Shown piece by piece: positions 49,275 through 59,398 of a stretch of DNA of 64,000 nucleotides (the first letter of the stretch is position 1; every line of letters starts with the position of its first letter). Source of the stretch: Strongyloides papillosus (Eukaryota > Nematoda > Chromadorea > Rhabditida > Strongyloididae); contig SRSI01000046.1 of the NCBI GenBank assembly GCA_005656395.1, positions 806,001 through 870,000 of the forward strand. Reading direction: 5' to 3'. A program made the position numbers and the translations under genes. The notes beneath the pieces are model-generated. The model was not told where the DNA came from. It saw nothing but the letters and a program-made list of their open reading frames with translations, and did not search any database.

Positions 49275-50230
49275 ATTAATTAACTTGTACTATTTAATTT
49301 TTTAAATAAAAGGTAATTTGAAAAATACTTTCCTGTGTTAACTATAAAACACTTTTTACGTTTTACATATTATCTTTTTCTGGACAATCTACAGGATGAA
49401 AAAAGTAAAATCTTTCTTATGACAGTACTTTTTTACCCCATTTCCCATATAGAAGTACTATAATTGTCTGAGTATTTAATTTTTATTTAATAAATTTGAG
49501 ATGTTAAGATATTTTGAGATTATTTAAATGTAAAAATACATAATCTGATTATAATTAAATTCTTAAATTTTACAGAAAATTATTAAAGACTTCTTTAAAT
49601 TAAAAGATCAAATTTTCATTGATTTGTAGTGGTGCGCACGAAATTGTTTCTGAGATGGAAATTGTGTCTGATCATCTTATATATACAATAAACTATTAAA
49701 ACCAATTATTATTAATCGCATGAAAGTAAATCTATCTTATAACGAATTTCAATTTAATTTGGAAATAATTTACTAGAATTGTTGTCTCTTTTAAAAGAGA
49801 TACTTGGATTTAATAAAATTATAAAATATCTTTGTAATTTTATACATAAGTAAACAAAATAAATATAAGAAAATAGTATTTAAGCTTAAAATTAATAAAT
49901 AAAATGATGTCATAACAAATTTTGTCATTTCAAATATTTATTTACCAACTTTAAAATCACTTCATCAAGGAAATTAAAAAATATTAACATATTTTAAAAT
50001 GACAATGAAATAAGAATTGAAAAAGTGAAATATGATATCCATAACTTCAGTAGCGTTAAAAACATGGTATATTTCGAGCTTGTACATAATGTTTACTGTT
50101 GTAGAAACATTTAATTAAGTTATTGAGTATAACGAAAAGGTTAAGGAAAATATCAAAAAAGCAATTGGCTATGCAAATGATCAAATTAAGTACAGTAAAT
50201 GATAACATTGGTGAAGAATTAGTTAAATAT
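49275..50230 (+). repeat. Right copy of ~1-kb diverged direct repeat
   Basis: Same orientation as 42985-43950, separated by about 5.3 kb that contains the helicase remnant and the broken 155-codon frame. The order of shared blocks is identical, with small indels only. Confidence 0.8.
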
Positions 50231-51262
50231 TGTTCAAAATGTACTAGCTTTTTTAACGAGGTGCTATCCTCGGGTGATAAAATGAAGTAAAGATATAAAT
50301 TAAATCTTTTATTAATATAACGTTATTACAATCTACTCTATCTTCAATTATGACATTTAGAATAAATTCATCTTGGTATTTGTATCTGTTTCTGAATAAC
50401 GCCTTCTGGAAGCGTTACATCCCCTTCCCTGCTACTTCATAGCGATCTGGGAATGTATTTGTCTTATGTCAAATAGGTTTGCTTATCCTCATTGCTTGAC
50501 ATTAAAACTTTATCGTGGTATTAGAAATTTATTTTATCTGATAGGGATATTAGAATTGTTTCTTTTCTTTCCTTCGTTTGTCTTTTTCTTACATCGAAGC
50601 TTGTTTAGCTTATGTGAATAAATCTTATAATATTTCGTTTAATGTTTGGCAGCATATTGTTTTCTTCCAAGTTAGCATGGATAATAATTAAATATTGTTT
50701 TGTCAGGATGTTTCTTGCAAGAGTATTGATCATTAATAACAATTCTAAGTGGTTATATTCATTGTCTTTTGATTTTTTATAGTTCAGTTTACTAGTTAAT
50801 ATTTTATTCAATATGAGGCTGTTTTATATAATTCTCTTAGTACATATGTAATGTTTTTTTCTCTTCTTAGTTGTTTTGATCTGATATTTCTAGAGTTGGA
50901 TAATAGAAAGTATATTGACTTTTGTTGTAAATATATTAATACTAACGTCTTAGGTATTTTTCATATCCTTTATGGTTGATAAATTTTGTCTACACATCCT
51001 TGTATAATTAAGTACATTATACAATATACTTTTTTTGTTGCATTTATGTATATTGAATGATTGATTATTTTATCTTTAATTAGATAATGTTTTGTATATG
51101 TCTGATACATATGCAGGAATATTTTTTACTTTTATTACTTAAAAGTGTGTTACTTGTTGCAAAATTGCGTGTATATCCTTCCCTTTTCAGAAGTCTAGTC
51201 GAAAGAGAGTATAAAATACATAAAATTAAGGTAACAAGTACCACTCTATTATTCATCATCTA
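50231..51262. other. Noncoding interval, T-rich on the plus strand
   Basis: No gene seen. Base composition changes from A-rich to strongly T-rich after about 50320, with a GC-richer patch at 50400-50450. It could contain a retroelement LTR or leader for the frame that follows, but no second copy is present in the window to prove this. Confidence 0.4.
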
Positions 51263-51301
51263 GTGATTGACGAATCTATATTGGATCTAGACGCAGAAGA
51301 A

Positions 51302-52255
51302 ATGGTTACTGCTAAATCAACAGGCAAGGAAGTAATCCAAAAAGTACCACCATCAACTGATGGTGTTGAAAATCCATCAGGTGGAGGTAAAACATCTTCC
51401 GATAATGAAAAGGAGAAAGAAGATGGCTCTAATTCGCCACCAGAAGGCAGCGGCAAGAAATCACCACCAAATAACGGTGGTAAACGAGTGCCTAGAGAAA
51501 AATTTCCAAATGGAAAGAAAATAGTCAAACCACTATTTTCATTTGAAGATTTAGTAAAATCAATGCAGCGTGGTGAGGTGCAAGTTTTGCTAGATAAGCA
51601 TGAAATGAAGGGGATCCCACACCGTGGGATAGAGGTTAACAAGGTATGCGTGCCACTTATTGCTTTAATAGGCAATAAACAAGTGAAAAACGGGAAGATA
51701 GTCGACCGGGAAGTAGTCAACATTCCATCTGGGCGAAGACTAGTACCCAGTGTAGGCATAATAAAAGCCTATGAATCTAACCGGCATGAAAGTTTGGTGA
51801 AAATATTAACCAGCAAAAGTTGGGAACTCATAGAGTTCACTGCTTTTACAGAAGGGCAACAACCCTTGTTCAACAATGTCAGTACAAGAGTACTGATTAT
51901 AAAATTAAGATTTTCATGTACAAATATGAAGTTGTTGGTATGCAAGACAGTTGAATTCCCCTGGTGAAATTCAATTTCTGCAGAAAGAGGCATGTTGCGC
52001 CATTTTTCTGCCTTAAAAGGAGTTGCATACTCCAATTGTCACTTTCTGAAAAAGGTATCAATTCCACGTCAAGTGAAAATCCTTATGTGTTTCAGTAAGG
52101 ACTGCAAGTGCGATTTTCGCACCGTTATGGGACAACGGAGAAAGCCGTATATCTTCCAATGCCCTATAAGTTGCATGGGTGGACCAGCAACAATAGCGTA
52201 CGCCGAACTCACGGATATATGGAGATTCGGCCAATGGAACAATGTATTTGTATAA
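51302..52255 (+). pseudogene. Unidentified element ORF, one frame broken by a single TGA
   Basis: Starting at the first ATG (51302; the frame is open back to about 51230) the frame runs to 51964, meets TGA at 51965-51967, and continues in the same frame to the TAA at 52253-52255. The first ~80 residues are Pro/Ser/Gly/Lys-rich and disordered (PPEGSGKKSPPNNGGK). The rest is compact and mixed, and the part after the TGA is Cys-rich (CKDCKC, CPISCMGG). GC content is clearly above the surroundings. It points opposite to the neighbouring Ty3/gypsy pol. A gag- or envelope-like product of a retroelement is possible, but no diagnostic motif is seen. Whether the TGA is a mutation or readthrough signal is unknown. 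Confidence 0.5.
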
Positions 52256-52478
52256 ATATGTTGATTATTGCAGTTGTACCATTTTGTTAACAAATAAATT
52301 TTAAACTGACTCGTCTATTAATGACTTTATTATTTTTTTTTGTTTAAAATATTATTTTACATATATGTATATCCATTTCGCATATGGATAATAGTTAGTA
52401 TTGTCAAGAAAAGAAAATCTTTATATGACTTTATCTGTTATATTTGCATAATGCACAGAACAGTATATTGGTTTTAAT

Positions 52479-55047
52479 TTATGTATTATCATAGGTTGCA
52501 GATAGTGAAGGAATGACCTTCAATCTATCAGTGGTAATTCTTTCTTCTCTACCAGTGAGTCTACCAGTACGAGAACATTTTTGTATGATATATGTGTCCG
52601 CATGTAAATGCTTAATTATTTTACAAGGATCTTCAAATATATCTTGATTTTTATGTGATGTGTGATTTAACTTTTTATGTAACACACGTTTCATCACAAA
52701 CATGCTGGAGGAAAAACTTTTCGTTTTCTCTTAGGCTTTGATTCACTAAATTCGGTACGACCGAATTGTATAATATCTTTCAAACCACTAAGGGATGAAT
52801 TAATTGCAATCTCATCTGAAAATTTATCAGCAGTATTGAGAATAAAATAACAAGGTAGATAACCTGTTGAAGTATGCTTTGTACGATTATAAGCATATGT
52901 TAAAGCATATACAGCATCAGTATTGATAAATCAGATTGTGCTCTGATAACTTCGCGAATTGTACGATTGAATCGTTCAGCGAAAGCATTTGAAGTATGAT
53001 TATGTGGAGATGACACATAATGAGTAACATTAACAGATTTAAGATAATCTGATAATTTATTACCAATAAAGCCAGATCCTACATCTGTACGTAATACTTT
53101 GGGAAATCCAAAAGTGGAAAAGCACTTCATTAATTGTAGAAGTGTAGTATTTTGATCTTGTCGTTTGGTAACAGCAGTATACACAAAACGACTATATTCA
53201 TCTATTATCACTAATACGTGAAGATGATCTTCAAGCTGTATATAATCAGTATTTAAAGTTTCCCAAATACCTTCAGGTTTAGGGATGGATTTAGTATTGG
53301 TAGCTGCTAAATTAGAGGATTGGTGTTTCACTTTCCAACATACCTCACAGTCTTGCAAAATACGTTTCATGTCTTCAAGCATCTTAGGCCAGAAGAATAT
53401 AAGACAGAATTTATCTGCTAGTTTATCGAAACCAAAATGTTGTCCTATAGTAAGATAAGGTATCTTACAAATAAGACGTAACAATCAAAATACCAAAATA
53501 ACTAAACAGAGGTTGGTCGAGGTGTAATCAAAATTAGTATATTATTTAAGTTATATTTTATATCATGTGTTAAGAGTTAAATTATTAATAATTGTATCGT
53601 TTATGTTAATTAAGTTAAATGTTAAGTTAATTTAATTGTAATGTTTATATATTGTAGGCGTATAAACAATTAAATAAAATTTTAATCTATTAAAGGATGG
53701 CTACGGAATCGTCTCAACAACTCTTCCCTTAGCACCTAAGGAACAAAAACACGTCGTTTACCTCTGTAAAAGACATTGATATCACCATCTTAAATGACAT
53801 CTTTTTCATTAAGAAATTTATGAAATTTACTTATAACATATGGAGTATTCATTGGATTCTCCATTATAGGAAAAACGTCTTCAAAGAGACCTTCCCTCAG
53901 AAGAACGGCATTAAATTCCGTCCTACTAAGATAATCGGCAACATGATTATCTTCTCTTTTAAGATATACGATTGTAATATCGTATTCCATTATAGCCATC
54001 TGATATCGTTGAAGAATACCAGTCAACTCTTTATTTTTAAGTAAATCCAACAATGGCTTATAATCGGTAACTACCTTAGTATGTTTACCATAAATATATG
54101 GTCTAAATTGCCGTAAAGCATAGACAAGATCCAAAGCTTCCAATTTAATTATTGGATAATTTTTCTCTGCAGGTTTCAGAGATCTCGAAGCAAAGGCAAT
54201 TGGTTTATCCTTTTGCGTAAGAGCTGCACCTAAGCCTTGAAATGAAGCGTCGGTGTATATGGTATATGGCGCCGTATGGTCCGGAGGAGCCAATACTGCA
54301 GCATTTATTAGTGCCTGTTTTAAGGCTTGGAAAGCATCAGCTTGTTCTGATGTCCACGAATATGAGTTAATAACTCTATATAAAGGTTCAGCCAATGCTG
54401 AAAAATTTTTAATGTGCCTTCTAAAATAAGACACAGCCCCAAGAAAAGATTTAATCTCTTTTTCTGTTTTTGGTTCACGTTTATCCGTGATCGCCTTAAC
54501 CTTATCAGGGTTAGGATGGATACCATCAAAATCAATGATGTATCCTAAATATTGAGCATTTTTTTTGCCCAAATTGACACTTATTTAAAGTGATTTTCAT
54601 ATTATATTCTGCTATACGTGACAGAATATTATCAATATTGTGAATATGAGATTCCTCATCTTGAGAACAAGTGAGAATATCATCCAAGTAGATATAGCAA
54701 TCGGGTATGTTGCTAAGGACTTTGTCCATTATATCTTGAAGCTTATCTGGCGATCCAGTAAGTCCCATAGGCATTACCTTATATTGGTAAATTCCTCTAT
54801 GTGTAACAAAAGCAGCAATACGCCTGCTATGTTCATCAAGAGGTATTTGATGAAATCCTTGTTTCAAATCAAATACGCTGTAGTACTTATGACCACTAGC
54901 TTCTTCAGTCAATCTATCTATCCGTGGGATAAGATGTGACTGTTGTTTTATAAGCTTATTAATAGCTCTGAAATCGACGACAAAACGCCATTTCATGTCT
55001 TTCTTTCGTACTAATACGACTCTACACACAAAAACTAATAGTGACAA
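52479..55047 (-). pseudogene. Truncated Ty3/gypsy retrotransposon pol (RT-RNase H-integrase), multiply broken
   Basis: Read leftward: reverse transcriptase from about 55030 (FVVDFRAIN, FDLKQGFHQI, YLDDIL), a frameshift near 54565, then RNase H on 54572-53790. That RNase H keeps all four catalytic acids (TDAS, KLEAL, VTDYK, HVADYLSR). Next come stops at 53790-53792 and 53736-53738, a 242-bp insertion (53449-53690), and the integrase with its zinc-finger Cys pair (CEVC) and core (NTDYIQLEDH, LRTDVGSGF, AFAERFNRTIRE). A frameshift near 52915 follows, then a last frameshift near 52700 into the C-terminal tail ending at 52479. Gag, protease and the fingers of RT are absent because the homology stops abruptly at about 55030. 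No LTR pair was found. It is a dead element. Confidence 0.9.
53449..53690. mobile_element. 242-bp insertion within the pol pseudogene
   Basis: Pol homology stops in the integrase zinc-finger region at about 53691 and resumes at 53444 in mid-motif. The intervening bases are AT-rich and noncoding. CTAT occurs on both sides (53445-53448 and 53687-53690), fitting a 4-bp target duplication; counting one copy the insert is 238 bp plus CTAT. One end carries GTAAGAT-AAGGT-ATCTTAC, a perfect 7-bp hairpin (53450-53468). It has no GT-AG ends, so it is not an intron. The element family is unknown. Confidence 0.6.
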
Positions 55048-56622
55048 AAATTTTAAAATTCAAAAAAAAATTTATATGTCATAAGCAATAGCGACAGTCA
55101 CTATTAAAAAAACATGGGTATTTTTTTGTTACAAACAACGATAAATTTTTTTTCTATAACAATATGCAAAATTTAATAAAACATTTTTAAAATTTAATAA
55201 ATTATATGTAAAAAAAATTTTTTTTAACACAATAAGTTAGAAATATAGAAACCTTGGTAATTTTAAAAAATAAACATTAATAAATAACATTTATAAACAT
55301 AAAAAAATAACATTTACAAACATAAATAAATAACTTCTACAAACATAAATAAATTTTATATCTTAATCAAATATCTTGAAAGTATTAAAATAACATAAAA
55401 ATTAGCCTTTTATTCTAATTTATATAATTAGCTTGCTTATATTAGCATTTGATTTATATTTTAAAGTATTTTTGTGACAAAAAATGTTTTAAGAACATCA
55501 AACAATTGAAGATCATAGAACAATTATATTTTCTCAAATTCGGGTAGCTGATGGATATACAGATGAAGGAGGGTGATGATGATGGTGATAATGCCATTGA
55601 GGAAATTGAAAACAATGTTCAACTGGATCTTGTAAAAAAAAAATGATGCTGCCATGTCTAACTGAGGAGGATGTTCTAAACAAAAAGTTTTTTTTTTAAA
55701 TTCTAAAACTTTAACTTATAAATACAGTCAACTCCCCCTATAGAAAACATACTGGGATTGAGAAATTTAGTAGTCTCTTATAGAGAATGTACTAGAGGTT
55801 TCTTATAGAGATTTACTATATTAAAAGCTCTTATATGTAGTAATAACACTAAAAAAACTAAAATTCCATGCATTAAATGTTTATAATAAAAATAACTCCC
55901 CAGATTAAGCAATTGAAAATGATTCAATATAATTTTCATCCTAATTTGACTTTATTTAGGTGAAAAAGTTAGAAGGTAATGATTGCTTCATGAGATATGT
56001 TTTATCTTGAAATTTTTCAACTGATTCTTTTAAAGAAGATTTATCATGTAATATTGAATATTGCTTTAGTACATTAAAATTTTTTTAACTTCATCAATTG
56101 ATAGAGCAATAATTTCTGGATCATTATATATTGGTTCATCTTCTAAGCATATGTCTTGATCTACATTACATCCTGTTAAATTATTTGTTTCTATATCATC
56201 AAATATTATGTGACTAAAGTGTGTAAATAATAGATATTTCTATTGAAATGGAAACGATTTTTGATTTTCAACACCTTTTTCAACAAATAAAAAAGCAATT
56301 TTATGTTAAGAATATCATCTACATGGTTTCTTATAGGAAGACAGTTTCTAACAACGATTTTTTTTTGTTTCTTATAGAAAACCAAAAATGTATGAAAATT
56401 TAATTTCAGTTTTGGGACCTTAGACTGTGGTTTCTTATACAGGTGTTTCTAATAGAGAGAGTTGACTGTATTTTGTTTCTACTAATAGTGACATAGGTTG
56501 AAAATTATATAATTGTTCTAAAAACAAATCATACTTTGTTTTTTGTGTTCATTAAGATCGGTTTAAATGTAAAAATATAACATGTCACTATTAAGAATTT
56601 TATATATGTTTTTGTCACTATA
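55037..56622. mobile_element. Candidate DNA element with ATAGTGACAAAAA inverted ends
   Basis: ATAGTGACAAAAA (55038-55050) recurs inverted at 56609-56621. Further copies of AATAGTGAC/GTCACTATT lie just inside each end: AATAGCGACAGTCACTATT at 55087-55105, TAATAGTGACAT near 56483-56494, and GTCACTATT at 56584-56592. The left end coincides with the abrupt end of the Ty3/gypsy RT. The right side does not resume RT, so this is not a simple insertion into that element. No transposase is seen apart from the nested Tigger-like element. Confidence 0.5.
55725..56468. mobile_element. Tigger/pogo-like element, 744 bp, TA target duplication
   Basis: Both ends begin CAGTCAACTC in inverted orientation and stay similar for about 24 bp (CCCCCTATAGAAAAC versus TCTCTATTAGAAAC). 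TA flanks each end (55723-55724, 56469-56470), as for Tc1/mariner-pogo elements. TTTCTTATAGA-like subterminal repeats recur several times near both ends. On the minus strand 55960-56222 translates to an acidic, helical segment with one frameshift that resembles the C-terminal tail of pogo/Tigger transposases. The DDE core is absent, so it is an internally deleted, non-autonomous copy. Confidence 0.8.
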
Positions 56623-58663
56623 ACGTCTCTTGTTTCTTATAATAACATTGGCTATTCAAAATTTTTAAACAAAAGTAGAATTATCATAAAATCAAGAGAT
56701 TTTCTTTGAATAAAACAAATTTTTATTAAATTTGAAAACGTCATATATTTTATTAAAAATTGTGTCACACAAAATTTTTGTGTGTGTAAAATAAACATTC
56801 TGCACAATATTATTAGTATTACTTTTCTATGTCTTCATCATGATATTAAACTATATTGCTGCCTTTTAGAGATTTCTTGCTTCTCAATCAAAATGCTAAA
56901 ACTTTTTAAAGAGCTTATATCAAGTATTTTTATCCTAAAATTAATAATATATTTATAGCAATGTGTTTATTGTCATATAAAATTTGGGCATTAGACTGTT
57001 GTTCTAAAATTAAAAAGAAAATAAATTAAAATAAAATTAATTTAATCGTAAATTTATTTTCTTGAGTTAGTAAGTACTGAAATTTTAAAAATTCAATTGT
57101 ATTTCCTCTTTGATTTCAAATAATTACCAATAAAATGGTAAAACCATTTACATAAAAATAACTATTTTTTTATCATATTCTAAATAATTTCTTGTTCCAT
57201 AGAGATGCATCATATCATTAACCATCCATTTATTTGCTTTATCAATCAATTTATATTCTAAATATTATTGTAATACAACATTCCATTAAATTCTCACGTT
57301 TATTTATTAAAATAAGTACACATAGATTTGAAAATAAGTGCTTTGAGAAATATATTCTTAATACTCTATTAATAAATCTCATTATGGAAAAAGAAAAATT
57401 TAATGTAAGAAAAAAACTTCTTTTAAAAATTTCGTAATTCCGTTAAATGTTAAAATTATAAATACTATATAAAAAGGCCACCAAACTATAAAACAGCTGC
57501 AAAACAGCACAAGATTAAAAATAAATGTTTCAAAAGCAATAGGTAAAATGCTATATCTTGATAAAAATATCCAAAGAGAAGATAAGTATTACAAAAAAGA
57601 TTAAACGTGTATTTTCGTGAGATTGCAATGCTTTTGTTTTGCCAGATAAAATAGACTCGTGTGAAGATAATAAAAATTTAAACACTTTTTTTATATAAAT
57701 TTCATGAAATTTGGTAAAACAGCAAAAAAATTTGAAGGAGAAAATAACGATATTTTTAATGAAGATTTAAAAGAATCTTATAAAATGATCTTTTGAAGGA
57801 CCCTTTTGATTATTTAAATAATTTAAACTACGGAATTCGTTTTTTGTTTGAAAATTTAAGATAAATTTTGTTCTAAATAAAAATCGTTTATTTTTTACTA
57901 TTTAAAGTGATTAAACATAGTTAAGAAAATTATATGAATAGAAAAACGATTTTTTGTTAAATAAGTTGATTATATTACTTGGTTTTTTCACTTATATTTT
58001 TTAAAACGTACTATTTTTTAACATTGAGTTAAACGTATTTTTTTATAGAAATAGAAATTATACATATCGAAATTGTAAATTATTTTCTCCTTAATATCAT
58101 TTATTCAATATTAATAATATAAATTATTTATTAAAAAATTATCATTTTATATATTGACATACTGTTTGAATATTTTTGTTAAATAGCCGTCTCAAATTAA
58201 AGAAATTCTTAGTTTATTTATTATCGTTTTGTTTATAATAATGTTGTTAGGCGTAGCAACTTTTTTTTGGGAGAAAAAAATGAGCTAAGCTAGTTTGAAA
58301 AAATTGCCACAGCTACTTTTTATGACTTTTTTAGCCTTAATACATAATTCGATTTCATCTCTAGGAAACTACAAGTTTGCTCGTCATATTATTTACACAT
58401 GTTTCATATAATTGGTCGATAAAATTGTTGAAGAAAAGCTAAATAAGAAGTCAGAAGTAAAAAAAAATAGCATAAGAAATTTAAAAATAAAGAGTTCATG
58501 TGCATACATGTTTATTTCTATTAGAGCTTTTTAATACTATAATGTAAAATTTTTTTGAATATTATCGTTTTAAAATGATTTATAAATTTAAATATCGTTT
58601 ATTCATTCAGTTGTTTCTAGGTTTTGCTTTGTCTTCAATTTTTATCTGTACAATTAAAAAATA
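56623..58663. other. 2-kb AT-rich interval left of the LTR element
   Basis: No gene recognised. The open frame 57234-57437 is Ile/Lys/Phe-rich and looks like chance. Confidence 0.4.
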
Positions 58664-58757
58664 TGTTAGATGCTAATTTTAATTAAATATTCAAATTATT
58701 GTTTTATAAATAGCATCTTATTTTAAAATAAATTATGTCTCATGCAAAAATCTAACA
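58664..58757 (+). repeat. 5' LTR, 94 bp
   Basis: Differs from the 3' LTR at about five positions. It contains TATAAAT at 58705-58711 and AATAAA at 58727-58732, so the promoter and polyadenylation signal are packed within 30 bases. This is among the shortest LTRs expected for a Ty3/gypsy element. Confidence 0.93.
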
Positions 58758-58770
58758 TGGCGCCCCCGGC
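58758..58770 (+). other. Primer-binding site
   Basis: TGGCGCCCCCGGC starts with TGG immediately after the LTR, as expected for pairing with a tRNA 3' CCA end. The tRNA would need to end in CGGGGGCGCCA; its identity was not determined. Confidence 0.75.
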
Positions 58771-58823
58771 TTTAAAACCCTTCACGTCATGGTTTTGTAG
58801 AATATGCTCAACAACATCTTCGC

Positions 58824-59370
58824 ATGTATGTTCCAGAGGAACAGCATGTCCAGGTACTCATCAATGCATTACCAGAAGACATTAGAGAAGCTTTTGAAGA
58901 TCTTCGACCTGAAATCGGTGAAGAAGTGCAAACAATCTGCAATTTCTTGGATGAACTATTGAAGAGGAACCCAAGAAGGAAGTACTTGAAGAAGCGAGGA
59001 ACCAATTATACTCAATCACTTTCGGGCATACGGACCTGCGTCCATTACACTCATATATACAACGAACCTCTAAACTTATTGCTACACTTTTCGAACAAGA
59101 TTGCAATAGTGATTTGGTAGAGCAAATAGCTACGTTTCACTGTATTATGAGAATGCCAAAAAGGACCTGACAGCAGCGTTCTTCAAACATCTGGAGAAGG
59201 AGAAAGAAGTTCTTTGTAAAGAATCATTTCATAATTGGGCAACTCGCAACAAAACATCCATCCATCAACGTTTGGTCCCTGTCAAGGGTGATAAAGATAA
59301 AAATACGATTGTAGAAAAAAAAAGACACCCCAAAAATAATTGGCCTATCTCACTGGACAATTAAAGCTTT
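58824..59370 (+). pseudogene. Short gag-like region with two frameshifts
   Basis: The frame from the ATG at 58824 gives about 50 acidic, helical residues (INALPEDIREAFEDLRPE). Near 58975 coding character moves to another frame (up to about 59140), then to a third (about 59150-59360, LTAAFFKHLEKEKE). Total length of about 180 codons is short for gag, and no CCHC zinc knuckle is visible. A true gag is inferred from position only. Confidence 0.6.
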
Positions 59371-59398
59371 AATTGGCAATGTTAAACTTTCAACAACA

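Noticed and set aside
51256..52035. Minus-strand ORFs opposite the orphan frame
   Set aside because: Their composition (Ser/Pro/Phe-rich shadows of acidic codons) and breaks are worse than the plus frame, which stays open across a longer distance.
53485..53790. Intron in the minus-strand Ty3/gypsy pol
   Set aside because: No GT or GC donor at the boundary; flanking CTAT repeats and lost homology fit an insertion, and other stops and frameshifts show the element is dead.
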